A DNA stretch of 64,000 bases, taken from Flavobacterium sp. MFBS3-15 (lineage in GTDB: Bacteria > Bacteroidota > Bacteroidia > Flavobacteriales > Flavobacteriaceae). Below are positions 34,751 through 42,655 of this stretch, piece by piece; position 1 is the first letter of the stretch; each line of letters starts with the position of its first letter. The stretch lies in contig NZ_JAPCHV010000004.1 of NCBI RefSeq assembly GCF_026107645.2, forward strand, positions 109,139 through 173,138. Direction: 5' to 3'. The notes beneath the pieces are model-generated. The model was not told where the DNA came from and did not search any database. It saw only the letters and a program-made list of their open reading frames with translations. A program made the position numbers and the translations under genes.

Positions 34751-35368
34751 CTACACTTCCTCCTGGTTAATGATCTTTTTGTCAAAAAGTTCTACCACAT
34801 CCTCTTCGCCCGCCTGCAGGTTCCAAACCTGGAAGCCTAAGGCTTCGGCGGCGTCGGTATTGAATTTCTTATCGTCGACAACCAGTGTCCGCTTTGGCTG
34901 TATGTCGTGGTTGTTGATAAGGTAATTGAAAGCTTCTGCCTCGGGCTTGCGGTAACCTATCTCGTGCGAAAAATAAATCCGTTCAAAGCACTGGTAAAAA
35001 TCACTGTAGAATGATGCCCCCGCATCCTGCTCGAATTTTTCCATGTGTATAGGGTCGGTGTTGCTCAGGAGAAATAAGCGGTAGCTTTCGGTCAGCTTTT
35101 GCAGGAATTCGAGTCGGTACAGCGGAAAATCGCCAATGCCTCTGTTCCAGGCATCCTTTATTTGTTGCAGGGATGCATTGTCGGTGTACGGCTGCAGGCC
35201 TTTCAGGAAATCTTCTTCATCAATCTTTCCGGTTTCCAGTTTTTTCTCAAGTTTTTCAAGGTCATCATTCCAGTCGTGCAGCCCGAGTGCGGCAAGCGCC
35301 TTGTCTTTGGCTTCGCTGTCCTTGTTTAAGAATACATCACCAAAGTCAAATATTATCGTGTTGATCAT
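34751..35368 (-). CDS. HAD-superfamily phosphatase (YihX-like)
   Basis: 205 residues. Motif I is IIFDFGDVF, with the nucleophile D8 and Gly two positions on instead of the second Asp; this FDxGxV form is characteristic of the YihX/acid-phosphatase subgroup of HAD enzymes. Motif II is LFLLSNTD and motif III/IV is KRTLVVDDKKFN. A helical cap lies between about 15 and 85. It dephosphorylates a small phosphometabolite such as a sugar phosphate. Its start overlaps the end of ribD by 23 bases, so the two are cotranscribed leftward. Confidence 0.82.
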   Translation of the reverse strand: MINTIIFDFGDVFLNKDSEAKDKALAALGLHDWNDDLEKLEKKLETGKIDEEDFLKGLQPYTDNASLQQIKDAWNRGIGDFPLYRLEFLQKLTESYRLFLLSNTDPIHMEKFEQDAGASFYSDFYQCFERIYFSHEIGYRKPEAEAFNYLINNHDIQPKRTLVVDDKKFNTDAAEALGFQVWNLQAGEEDVVELFDKKIINQEEV

Positions 35369-36437
35369 AATTCCTGAAAATTAAAAGTTCATCATCCTGT
35401 ATATGCTGCCTTGTTATAGGAACGGAACCTAAAATCGGTGCCTTAGTCCCATCGTTAAAAACAGCCCTGCCTTTAAATACCCTCGCTTCGTCCCAAAGCC
35501 CGGCATCTATGAAGGTTTGCAGTGTTTGCCTGCCGCCCTCCACGATTACCGAAAGCAGGTTGTGCCTGTGCAAAGCTTCCATGATGGCCTTTGGCAGGTT
35601 GCTGTCAAAAGGGACATTTTCGTAAAGCAGGTTCTCTAAGTTAGTCAAATCCGTTTTTTCCGTCAAGACAATTGTCTTTATTTTTTGATTTTTAACAGAA
35701 TGATCGCCAGATATTCTTCCTGTACGGTCAAGTACAATGCGCACCGGGTCCGGCCCGGTCCAGTCGCGCACATCCAGTTGTGGGTTGTCGTCCAGCACGG
35801 TTTGTGTCCCGACAAGTATTGCAGCTTCCTCACTGCGCCATTTGTGCACCAGCTGGCGCGAGTAGCTGTTAGTAATCCACACAGGTTTCTTTTCTTCCCG
35901 TGATCCGGCAACCGAACCACCAAATGATTTTTTGGATGGGCTCAAAAAACCGTCCGCGCTTTCGGCCCACTTTAATATTACGTACGGGCGCAGCTTTTCA
36001 TGGAAGGTAAAAAATCGCCTGTTGATCTCACGGCATTCCTTTTCCAGTATGCCAACGGTCACTTCCTTCCCGGCCTCACGCAGCTTTTTGATGCCGTTGC
36101 CCGCTACTTTCTCATTTGGGTCGACAGTACCTACAATGATGTTTTGTATTTGCCGGCGGATGATCAGGTCGCAGCAGGGTGGCGTTTTGCCATGATGGCT
36201 GCAGGGTTCCAGGCTCACGTACAAAGTCGCTTCGGGGATAAGGTGCCTGTCGGCTTCGGCTACCGAATTGATGCAGTTGACCTCGCCATGCGGTCCGCCG
36301 TAAGGGGAGGTGTGGCCTTCGCCGATGACCCTGCCCTCATGTACCAGCACCGCACCGACAGATGGATTGGGCATTGCGGCCCGCAGTCCGTTTTGCGCCA
36401 GCTCCAGGCAGCGCTGCATGTAAATTTCGTGGTTCAC
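35346..36437 (-). CDS. ribD: Bifunctional riboflavin biosynthesis deaminase/reductase RibD
   Basis: 363 residues. The deaminase half has the zinc ligands H50 (GPHGEVN, with catalytic E52), C79 and C88 (EPCSHHGKTPPC). The reductase half has KWAESADGFLSP, ILVGTQTVLDDNPQLDVR and VIVEGGRQTLQTFIDAG for NADPH and substrate. It deaminates and then reduces the pyrimidine intermediate in riboflavin synthesis. Other rib genes are not in this window. The HAD phosphatase that overlaps its 3' end could supply the missing dephosphorylation step of this pathway, which is inference. Confidence 0.93.
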   Translation of the reverse strand: MNHEIYMQRCLELAQNGLRAAMPNPSVGAVLVHEGRVIGEGHTSPYGGPHGEVNCINSVAEADRHLIPEATLYVSLEPCSHHGKTPPCCDLIIRRQIQNIIVGTVDPNEKVAGNGIKKLREAGKEVTVGILEKECREINRRFFTFHEKLRPYVILKWAESADGFLSPSKKSFGGSVAGSREEKKPVWITNSYSRQLVHKWRSEEAAILVGTQTVLDDNPQLDVRDWTGPDPVRIVLDRTGRISGDHSVKNQKIKTIVLTEKTDLTNLENLLYENVPFDSNLPKAIMEALHRHNLLSVIVEGGRQTLQTFIDAGLWDEARVFKGRAVFNDGTKAPILGSVPITRQHIQDDELLIFRNYDQHDNI

Positions 36438-36462
36438 TTTATTGTTGTTTTATCCACCGTAG

Positions 36463-36482
36463 CGACGTGGCATGCTACGTCG
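36463..36482. repeat. Near-palindromic repeat CGACGTGGCATGCTACGTCG
   Basis: The 20 bases are self-complementary except for two G-T-type mismatches. They sit in the divergent ribD/GNAT spacer and extend outward as GTAGCGACG...CGTCGGTAC. It resembles REP-like dispersed palindromes of Flavobacterium. Confidence 0.6.
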
Positions 36483-36539
36483 GTACTATTGGAATGCAAT
36501 AACCAAAGTTACAAAGTTTCGCGGCGTTATCAAATTCAT

Positions 36540-36547
36540 TAGTTTTG
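36540..36547 (+). promoter_or_regulatory. Bacteroidota -7 element close to the GNAT start (TAGTTTTG)
   Basis: TAGTTTTG ends 4 bases before the ATG at 36552. If functional, the transcript would start at or near the start codon. Confidence 0.35.
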
Positions 36548-36551
36548 CAGC

Positions 36552-37034
36552 ATGAGCCTAATCATTAGAAAAATTACCAAAGAAGATAATGCCGCTGTGG
36601 CAAAAGTGATACGCGACGTGCTGATTGAGCACAATGTGCCGAAGGTTGGGACAGCCTATGCCGATGCCTCGCTGGATTTTATGTTTGAAAAATATAATGA
36701 ACCTCATTCCGCTTATTTTATCCTGGAAAAAGAAGGCAGGGTCATCGGTGGGGCAGGGATTGCTCCGCTGGACAATGGGCCGGCAGATACCTGCGAACTG
36801 CAGAAAATGTATTTCCTTTCAGAGGCACGGGGACTCGGGGCAGGCGCGCAGATGATTGAAAAGTGCCTGCGGCAGGCAAGTGATTTTGGATTTGCGCAAT
36901 GCTACCTCGAAACCATGCCCTACATGCAGGCGGCTCAAAAGCTGTACCTTAAACACGGATTTACATATCTTGATGCGCCCATGGGTGATACCGGCCATAA
37001 TGAATGCCCTGTTTGGATGTTAAAACAACTTTAA
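36552..37034 (+). CDS. GNAT N-acetyltransferase
   Basis: 160 residues. IIRKITKEDNAAVAKVI is the GNAT N-terminus; motif A reads KMYFLSEARGLGAGAQMIEKCL, with the acetyl-CoA loop ARGLGAG; motif B is YMQAAQKLYLKHGF. The family acetylates small molecules or protein amines. The acceptor cannot be inferred. It is followed by a repeat element and then prmC, 64 bases away. Confidence 0.82.
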   Translation: MSLIIRKITKEDNAAVAKVIRDVLIEHNVPKVGTAYADASLDFMFEKYNEPHSAYFILEKEGRVIGGAGIAPLDNGPADTCELQKMYFLSEARGLGAGAQMIEKCLRQASDFGFAQCYLETMPYMQAAQKLYLKHGFTYLDAPMGDTGHNECPVWMLKQL

Positions 37035-37039
37035 GTTTC

Positions 37040-37091
37040 CGGTCGCAGTCTCAGTTTTCGGTAACTGCGACTGTGACTGTGACTGAAAACT
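37040..37091. repeat. Palindromic intergenic repeat with ACTGTGACTG units
   Basis: GTCGCAGT (37042-37049) and ACTGCGAC (37064-37071) form an 8-base inverted repeat. After the second arm GTGACT is repeated, and the phrase GTGACTGAAAACT recurs at 34736-34748. It fills nearly the whole spacer before prmC. Confidence 0.65.
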
Positions 37092-37098
37092 ATTCTAA

Positions 37099-37947
37099 AT
37101 GAAACTAAAAGACTACCGTACCTATTTCCTCGAAAAGCTGACCCCACTCTACGATGCCATGGAGGCGGAAAGCTTTTTCAGCATTGCCCTCGGCGAACTG
37201 AAAGGCTGGAAGCGAACAGATCTTGCCATGAACCCCGATGCGGTTTTGTCGGATGATGAAGCAGCGAAGTGGAACGATGTGTTGACTGAACTGGAAAAGC
37301 AAAAGCCCATCCAGTACATATTCGGCAGGGCGCATTTTTATGGACTGGCATTTGAGGTGAATGAAAATACCCTTATCCCGCGGCCGGAAACGGAAGAACT
37401 GGTGGAATGGATCATCAGGGAAAATGAGCATAAAGGAAAAATAAAGATCCTCGATATCGGCACAGGAAGCGGCTGCATCGCTGTTTCGCTGGCAAAGAAT
37501 CTGCCCATGGCAGAGGTGTCGGCTATAGATGTATCTGAAAATGCGCTGGCTGTAGCCAAAGGAAATAGTGTTGCAAATGGTGTAGCGGTCAATTTCCTTT
37601 TGAAGGATATTCTCAAAACAGAAACGCTCACCGATACCTATGACATCATCGTTTCTAATCCGCCGTATGTGCGGGAGTTGGAAAAAGCAGAAATACGCCC
37701 GAACGTTTTGGAGCATGAACCCCATTTGGCATTGTTTGTAGCAGATAGCGACCCGCTTTTGTTTTACAGGAAGATAGCGCTTTTGGCAAAATCAGCGCTT
37801 GCGGAAAACGGCAGGCTGTATTTTGAGATCAACCAGTATTTAGGCAATGAAACTGTTGAAATGCTGGAAAGCTACGGTTTTAAAAGTGTAACGCTGAAAA
37901 AAGACATTTATGGCAATGACCGGATGGTATCGGCTATAAAGGGATAA
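37099..37947 (+). CDS. prmC: Release-factor glutamine methyltransferase PrmC (HemK)
   Basis: 282 residues. The helical N-terminal domain is followed by RPETEELVEW, the SAM-binding loop ILDIGTGSGCIAVSLA (GTGSG at 121-125) and NPPY (187-190) that holds the target glutamine side chain. It N5-methylates the GGQ glutamine of peptide release factors. It stands after a repeat element, and the spacer to the convergent permease contains another. Confidence 0.93.
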   Translation: MKLKDYRTYFLEKLTPLYDAMEAESFFSIALGELKGWKRTDLAMNPDAVLSDDEAAKWNDVLTELEKQKPIQYIFGRAHFYGLAFEVNENTLIPRPETEELVEWIIRENEHKGKIKILDIGTGSGCIAVSLAKNLPMAEVSAIDVSENALAVAKGNSVANGVAVNFLLKDILKTETLTDTYDIIVSNPPYVRELEKAEIRPNVLEHEPHLALFVADSDPLLFYRKIALLAKSALAENGRLYFEINQYLGNETVEMLESYGFKSVTLKKDIYGNDRMVSAIKG

Positions 37948-37968
37948 CGGGAATACTATCGTTTTGGC

Positions 37969-37996
37969 TTCCCCTCCAAAGGAGGGGAAGGGGAAG
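37969..37996. repeat. Palindrome TTCCCCTCC-AAA-GGAGGGGAA with a G-rich tail
   Basis: Arms 37969-37977 and 37981-37989 are exact reverse complements around AAA, followed by GGGGAAGGG. It is located between convergent prmC and the permease. It could terminate both, but no T-run follows on the right, and the sequence resembles a dispersed repeat. Confidence 0.6.
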
Positions 37997-38009
37997 GGAG
38001 TCGAAAAAC

Positions 38010-39248
38010 TTACTCGTAACGCAAAGCCTCCACAGGATCAAGGCCAGCCGCTTTAACTGCCGGCGCAAGCCCTGAAGCCAGTGTAACGATAAGTATGGTA
38101 ACCAGTGCCCAAAATATCGCTTCCCAAGGCATAGGGAAGGAAATGTTTACAAGCAATGATACGCCTACGCCGCCAACCAGCAATCCCAGGATAATTCCGA
38201 TAATGCCGCCCAAAAGACTGATGATAAGCGTTTCGGTCAAAAACTGCATCGCTATGGTCATTTTAGTAGCGCCCAGCGATTTGCGCACACCAATCTCCCT
38301 CGTCCTTTCGGTTACCGATACGAGCATGATGTTCATGAGCGCTATGGAAGAACCAAAAATGGTAATGATGCCGATAACCCAGGCTGATATGCTTAGGAAC
38401 TCCAATTCCTCAAGCATTTGGCGCAACAGTTCGTCGCTGCGTTCGATGCCGAAGTTGTCTTCCTGCACCGGGTTGAGCCTGCGTACGCGGCGCATGGTGA
38501 GCTCCGCCTCATCTACAGAGGAGGAAAGCATGTCACTATTACCTATCGATACCTTTATTTCGTAGTCGATGTTGGGTGCGGTAAAAAGCGAACGTGCTAC
38601 CTGTATGGGGATGATGAGCCTCAAATCCTGGCGGCTTCCAAAGGTGGAGCCTTTTTCCTTGAGTACGCCTATTACTTTAAAACGTGCCCCCCTTACGGAC
38701 AGGGTCTTGTCAATAGGGTTCACATCTTTAAAAAGCCCTTTCTCAAAGTCCGATCCCACAATGCACACATAGTTATTGTTGCTGATGTCGAAGCTATTGA
38801 AGTTGCGGCCTTTTGTCGTTTCCAAGCCGGAGTTGGGCAGGAAGTTTTCATCGGCGCCTACAATCGTAATTTCGGGGTCGGTTTTCCTGTCGGCATATTT
38901 TACCTCCAGGTTGCTTCCTGCGGTAAACGACAACGATGTTGCCGCCGAAGGGTAGGTAAACTTATCCTGGAACTCCTTCGCCTGCGGGTAGCTGATGATG
39001 GGGTTTACCTTTACCTGGTCGTTCTCTATGCGCTGCGAAAAGTCGTATCGGGATATGGAAAAAGTATTGGCCCCCATCGAAGAGAAGTTGCCAGTGATGC
39101 TGCTTTCAAGCACCGCAACCGCGGCAAGTATGCCCACCAGCGCAAAGATGCCGATGCCGATGATGAGCACGGTTAGCGAGGTGCGGAGCTTTTGGCTCCT
39201 TATGGAATCGAAGGCTATTTTGGTATTCTCCCTGGCCAGGCTGAACAT
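38010..39248 (-). CDS. MacB/FtsX-type ABC transporter permease
   Basis: 412 residues from ATG 39248; an ATG ten codons earlier (39278) is possible. Topology is one N-terminal helix (SLTVLIIGIGIFALVGILAAV), a periplasmic MacB-type domain of about 220 residues, then three C-terminal helices. The FtsX-domain signature VTERTREIGVRKSLGATK and the end GLAPAVKAAGLDPVEALRYE are both present. Such permeases use ATP from a separate ATPase to push lipoproteins or other compounds outward. No ATPase gene is adjacent. Confidence 0.87.
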   Translation of the reverse strand: MFSLARENTKIAFDSIRSQKLRTSLTVLIIGIGIFALVGILAAVAVLESSITGNFSSMGANTFSISRYDFSQRIENDQVKVNPIISYPQAKEFQDKFTYPSAATSLSFTAGSNLEVKYADRKTDPEITIVGADENFLPNSGLETTKGRNFNSFDISNNNYVCIVGSDFEKGLFKDVNPIDKTLSVRGARFKVIGVLKEKGSTFGSRQDLRLIIPIQVARSLFTAPNIDYEIKVSIGNSDMLSSSVDEAELTMRRVRRLNPVQEDNFGIERSDELLRQMLEELEFLSISAWVIGIITIFGSSIALMNIMLVSVTERTREIGVRKSLGATKMTIAMQFLTETLIISLLGGIIGIILGLLVGGVGVSLLVNISFPMPWEAIFWALVTILIVTLASGLAPAVKAAGLDPVEALRYE

Positions 39249-39282
39249 AGGATATTGTTTTATGGCACTAAAGTACATATTT

Positions 39283-39390
39283 CATTTTAGATTTCAGATT
39301 TCAGATTTCAGATTTGCCACTCAATCTCATAATATGGGCTAAGAGGCAGGAGTGAACTCAATCTGAAATCTAAAATCTGAAATCTGAAAT
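39283..39390. repeat. AGATTTC tandem repeats in inverted arrangement
   Basis: 39283-39314 contains the 8-base unit CAGATTT/AGATTTC repeated about four times. 39360-39390 contains its reverse complement (AATCTGAAATC...) in the same number. The arms are nearly exact inverted copies with a 45-base spacer. The right arm abuts the hisS -7 box (39399-39406). Confidence 0.7.
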
Positions 39391-39398
39391 CGCCTCCG

Positions 39399-39406
39399 TA
39401 TATTTG
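39399..39406 (+). promoter_or_regulatory. Bacteroidota -7 element of hisS (TATATTTG)
   Basis: TATATTTG lies 21 bases before the hisS ATG at 39428. No TTTG box is found at the right distance because the upstream sequence is the repeat arm. Confidence 0.45.
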
Positions 39407-39427
39407 CACAAACGTAATTCAGAAAAA

Positions 39428-40852
39428 ATGGCACAGAAACCGGGCATCCCAAAAGGCACAAGAGATTTTTCACCAGCAGAGGTGGCTAAGCGTCAATACA
39501 TAATGTCGGCGATAAAGCATCATTTTGAGACTTTCGGGTACCAGCCTATCGAAACGCCTACGTTTGAAAATTCCGAAACCCTGATGGGTAAATATGGGGA
39601 GGAAGGGGACAGGCTTATTTTTAAGATACTGAACTCAGGTAATTTCTTTTTCGATAAAAAGAAAATAGACCTCCCGCAATCTTTGGAAGAATTGCTGGTA
39701 AATTCTTCAGAAACCATTTCAACAGAACAATTAATAGAACTTAATAAGTTTACTGCAAGGATATCGGAGAAAGCCCTGCGATATGACCTTACAGTACCTT
39801 TTGCTCGATACGTGGTACAGCACCAGAATGAGATCGAATTCCCGTTCAAGCGTTACCAGATACAGCCGGTATGGCGTGCAGACCGTCCGCAGAAAGGCCG
39901 TTTCCGTGAGTTTTACCAGTGTGATGCCGATGTGGTGGGGTCAACCTCCCTATGGCAGGAAGTGGAACTGGTGCAGTTGTACGATAGCGTATTTACAACA
40001 TTGGGTCTTAACGGTGCGGTCATCAAGATCAACAACCGCAAGGTGCTTTCAGGCATTGCCGAGGTTATCGGGGCAAAAGATAAACTGATTGACTTTACCG
40101 TGGCGCTGGACAAGCTGGACAAAATTGGCGAGGACGGCGTGAAAAAGGAAATGACAGAGAAAGGCATTTCGGCGGAAGCCATAACAAAAGTACAGCCGTT
40201 GTTCAGTTTTACAGGTACGATAAACGAAAAGCTGGACAAGCTGGCAGAACTCCTTGCTTCATCCGAAGAAGGGCTGAAAGGCGTGGAAGAGCTGCGTTTC
40301 ATTTGCGATAATGTATTGGAAATAGGCCTTGGCAAAAGCGAGCTCGATCTCGATGTAACCCTTGCCCGCGGTCTGAATTATTACACCGGGGCCATATTTG
40401 AAGTTACAGCGCCAAAAGAAGTAGCCATGGGTTCCATTGGTGGCGGTGGCAGGTATGATGACCTTACAGGTATCTTCGGCTTAAAGAATATGAGTGGCGT
40501 GGGTATTTCTTTCGGCCTTGACAGGATCTACCTCGTGTTGGAAGAGCTTGGGCTTTTTCCCGCTACGGTGACAGAAACTACAAGGGCGCTGTTCATTAAC
40601 TTCGGGAATAAGGAAGCGCTGTATGCCATGAAGGCCATAAACGAGTTGAGAAAATCGGGCATCAAGGTGGAAATGTATCCGGATGCAGCCAAAATAGGCA
40701 AGCAGTTCCAGCATGCTGATAAACGCGGTATACCTTTTGCTATCCTTACAGGCGATGCCGAGATGGAAAGCAATACGTTTACCCTGAAAGACCTGGCTTC
40801 GGGAACGCAGGAAAGCGTTAGCCTTGCAGGCTTGGCAGAGAGGATAAAATAA
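39428..40852 (+). CDS. hisS: Histidyl-tRNA synthetase
   Basis: 474 residues from ATG 39428, beginning [15 protein letters not shown]. Motif 2 is in [20 protein letters not shown] (about 148-167), the histidine A-motif is [13 protein letters not shown], and GGGGRYDDL plus a C-terminal anticodon-binding domain follow. A Lys/Glu-rich insertion after motif 1 (about 77-112, [14 protein letters not shown]) is longer than in E. coli and typical of Bacteroidota enzymes. It charges tRNA-His. Confidence 0.95.
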   Translation: MAQKPGIPKGTRDFSPAEVAKRQYIMSAIKHHFETFGYQPIETPTFENSETLMGKYGEEGDRLIFKILNSGNFFFDKKKIDLPQSLEELLVNSSETISTEQLIELNKFTARISEKALRYDLTVPFARYVVQHQNEIEFPFKRYQIQPVWRADRPQKGRFREFYQCDADVVGSTSLWQEVELVQLYDSVFTTLGLNGAVIKINNRKVLSGIAEVIGAKDKLIDFTVALDKLDKIGEDGVKKEMTEKGISAEAITKVQPLFSFTGTINEKLDKLAELLASSEEGLKGVEELRFICDNVLEIGLGKSELDLDVTLARGLNYYTGAIFEVTAPKEVAMGSIGGGGRYDDLTGIFGLKNMSGVGISFGLDRIYLVLEELGLFPATVTETTRALFINFGNKEALYAMKAINELRKSGIKVEMYPDAAKIGKQFQHADKRGIPFAILTGDAEMESNTFTLKDLASGTQESVSLAGLAERIK

Positions 40853-40911
40853 AAGTTTTATGCGGTACGGAAGGTAAAGCTATTTCCTGTTTATGGAGAT
40901 TTGCGGTTATC

Positions 40912-41139
40912 TCAAATGTCCACTATCCTGACCTGGTTTTTTTGTACTGTCCCTGAAGTGTCTTCAATAATTTCAATTCCGAGGATTTCAAAGGGCCTCT
41001 GTATGGTTTCGTGTATCCTTATATAGTCGAGCGCAAGGGTATCGAAGCTCTCCGGGTGCAGCGCAATCATTACGCTGTCTGTTAATTCATTGTCGATAAT
41101 ATACTCCTGCATTCCTTCAAAACTCATCAATCTGTGCAT
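40912..41139 (-). CDS. Small conserved-type protein, paralogue of the adjacent gene
   Basis: 75 residues. The sequence (ELTDSVMIALHPESFD...RPFEILGIEI) aligns with the neighbour at 41294-41527 along its whole length: ELTDSV, LHP-SFD, QRPFEILGIEI/ERPFEILGIEI, SG-V-KN-V-. No catalytic motif is seen; it looks like an alpha/beta fold binding a partner. Start ATG at 41139 is preferred; 41127 is possible. It lies downstream of its paralogue on the same strand, separated by a terminator-like hairpin, so it arose by tandem duplication. Function unknown. Confidence 0.7.
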   Translation of the reverse strand: MHRLMSFEGMQEYIIDNELTDSVMIALHPESFDTLALDYIRIHETIQRPFEILGIEIIEDTSGTVQKNQVRIVDI

Positions 41140-41239
41140 ATTCTAACTGTTTCGTATAACAGCTTGCAAATCACAGCAATCTCCATGTGTTTTGTATTAT
41201 GCAATTAAGCAAAATACTTACAAAATTACCCATAAAAAA

Positions 41240-41262
41240 ATCCCGGAGCTGCGTTCCGGGAT
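41240..41262 (-). terminator. Hairpin between the two paralogous genes
   Basis: ATCCCGGA (41240-41247) pairs with TCCGGGAT (41255-41262). Flanking A-run on the left gives a T-run on the leftward transcript of the 41294 gene. Confidence 0.65.
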
Positions 41263-41293
41263 ATTCTTTTGTAAGATGATTGGAATTGTGAGG

Positions 41294-41527
41294 TTACTCA
41301 ACTAAGTCCAGCACCTGCACCAGGTTTTTAGGAACACTGCCACTGTTATCCTGTACAATTTCGATACCAAGGATTTCGAAAGGGCGTTCAATCTGGTTGC
41401 CGTTAAAGTCGAGGTAATCCATTACCAAATCGTCAAAACTGTCAGGGTGAAGCGATAGTGCAACACTGTCCGTCAGTTCTCTTTCAATGATAAAATTCCT
41501 CATTCCGTCGTAAGTAATTTTTTCCAT
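41294..41527 (-). CDS. Small conserved-type protein, paralogue of the adjacent gene
   Basis: 77 residues from ATG 41527; an upstream extension to 41581 lacks matching sequence. It shares order and residues with the downstream paralogue: YDGMRNFIIERELTDSV, LHPDSFDDLVMDYL, RPFEILGIEIVQD, SGSVPKN. It is soluble and acidic. A duplicated pair of single-domain proteins with a conserved central motif suggests a regulator or a subunit of a complex. No domain is recognised. Confidence 0.72.
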   Translation of the reverse strand: MEKITYDGMRNFIIERELTDSVALSLHPDSFDDLVMDYLDFNGNQIERPFEILGIEIVQDNSGSVPKNLVQVLDLVE

Positions 41528-41635
41528 AAGCACATATAAGTTTAGTGAGATAAATGTAGGAAGTGTATTTGAAATAATCACAACTAAAATTGTTAAAAGT
41601 TAATATTTTAACATTGCGAAGCTTATTTGTTTGAA

Positions 41636-41670
41636 TTAATATTTAAATTCTTGTTAAAATTAAATATTAA
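41636..41670. terminator. AT-rich hairpin downstream of the leftward lipoprotein gene
   Basis: TTAATATTTAA (41636-41646) and TTAAATATTAA (41660-41670) are exact inverted arms. It is 12 bases beyond the stop of the leftward lipoprotein and could end its transcript, or belong to the 41294 promoter region. Confidence 0.35.
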
Positions 41671-41681
41671 CTTTCAAATTC

Positions 41682-42293
41682 TTACAGGAATTCGATGATG
41701 CCACCACCCTTATCGCCTGACTTAACTGTTTTATCTGCAGCATCCTGCCACCTGATGCCCGGAAATTTCCTGCTAAATTCAGGGATGTCGCGGCTATAAG
41801 CGCTTGATATAAACATTTTTGGTGAACCATGATCCACTTTATCTTTATAAGTAAACTCACCGATATAGGCAATTTCGCCCTTTTTTACCTCGAAAGGTAT
41901 AGCAAATTTCCTGCTGGTGCTCACCATGCCTGTAGGGCCTATGTGGTCAAGGTAATTATAATGTGTAAAGGCGTAGTTGCCGGGTTCGGCTTCAATCACG
42001 AACAGGAATGTTTTTCTATTATTGAAGTCTCCCTCGAACTGCCTGCCATTGTCCCGCCCCGACTGCATCATGACCTTTCCGGAATTTCGTTTTATGAATT
42101 TTTTATCGCCTGATGCCGGCCCGTAAAAAAAGCGGTAAATGTCGTTCGCAGGCGTATCGCCTTCAAAAGTGATCGTGCCTATGGCGAGGCCTTTTTCCGA
42201 TGATGATGAAAATGACTGTGGCGCGGTAGCAGTTGAGGAGGAGTTGCACCCTGCAAGCAATAGCAGGGCCAACAATAAATATAGTGTTTTCAT
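41682..42293 (-). CDS. Lipoprotein of unknown function
   Basis: 203 residues. The lipoprotein signal MKTLYLLLALLLLAGC carries a lipobox (LAGC, C16) and is followed by a Ser/Thr-rich linker. The mature chain is beta-rich, with AIGTITFEGDTPANDIYRF, a phrase typical of exported Bacteroidota proteins, and an acid/Lys C-terminus. It should sit on a membrane. No domain is recognised. It is divergent from the small Cys-rich protein, 111 bases away. Confidence 0.7.
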   Translation of the reverse strand: MKTLYLLLALLLLAGCNSSSTATAPQSFSSSSEKGLAIGTITFEGDTPANDIYRFFYGPASGDKKFIKRNSGKVMMQSGRDNGRQFEGDFNNRKTFLFVIEAEPGNYAFTHYNYLDHIGPTGMVSTSRKFAIPFEVKKGEIAYIGEFTYKDKVDHGSPKMFISSAYSRDIPEFSRKFPGIRWQDAADKTVKSGDKGGGIIEFL

Positions 42294-42378
42294 GAATAGC
42301 GTTTAAAAAAGTAAAGATAACAAGGGATGCGGGAGTTTAGAAAATTAAGGCAGTTAATTAACACTGTTATTGTTTGCT

Positions 42379-42386
42379 TATATTTG
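42379..42386 (+). promoter_or_regulatory. Bacteroidota -7 element (TATATTTG)
   Basis: TATATTTG lies 18 bases before the ATG at 42405. No TTTG is seen at the standard distance. Confidence 0.4.
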
Positions 42387-42404
42387 GGTTGCTAAACACT
42401 GATT

Positions 42405-42614
42405 ATGAAAAAACTCCTTTTGCTCATCGCATTCATAACGCTTACATCCCTAACCGTTGATAAGGAAGTGTATATCTGCCAAAGCAAGGGCGGTAAGAAA
42501 TATCATTTTACAAAAGATTGCCGCGGCCTTTCCAACTGCAAGGCGGAGATAGTGAAGGTGAAGCTTTCTGAAGCTGAAAAGCAGGGAAAGACCCTTTGCG
42601 GGTATGAAGATTAG
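42405..42614 (+). CDS. Small exported cysteine/histidine protein
   Basis: 69 residues. A signal peptide (KKLLLLIAFITLTSLTV) is followed by a 50-residue domain: VYICQSKGGKKYHFTKDCRGLSNCK...LSEAEKQGKTLCG. The pattern GKKYHxxxC...LSEA...G...C resembles the small C-terminal module of some metallo-beta-lactamase-fold and ComEC-linked proteins, where Cys and His might bind metal. It stands alone in front of the dipeptidase gene. Function unknown. Confidence 0.6.
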   Translation: MKKLLLLIAFITLTSLTVDKEVYICQSKGGKKYHFTKDCRGLSNCKAEIVKVKLSEAEKQGKTLCGYED

Positions 42615-42626
42615 GCAGTGATTTGC

Positions 42627-42634
42627 TATATTTG
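42627..42634 (+). promoter_or_regulatory. Bacteroidota -7 element (TATATTTG)
   Basis: TATATTTG lies 21 bases before the ATG of the dipeptidase at 42656. Confidence 0.4.
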
Positions 42635-42655
42635 TTTTATTCTTAAACCGCTCTG

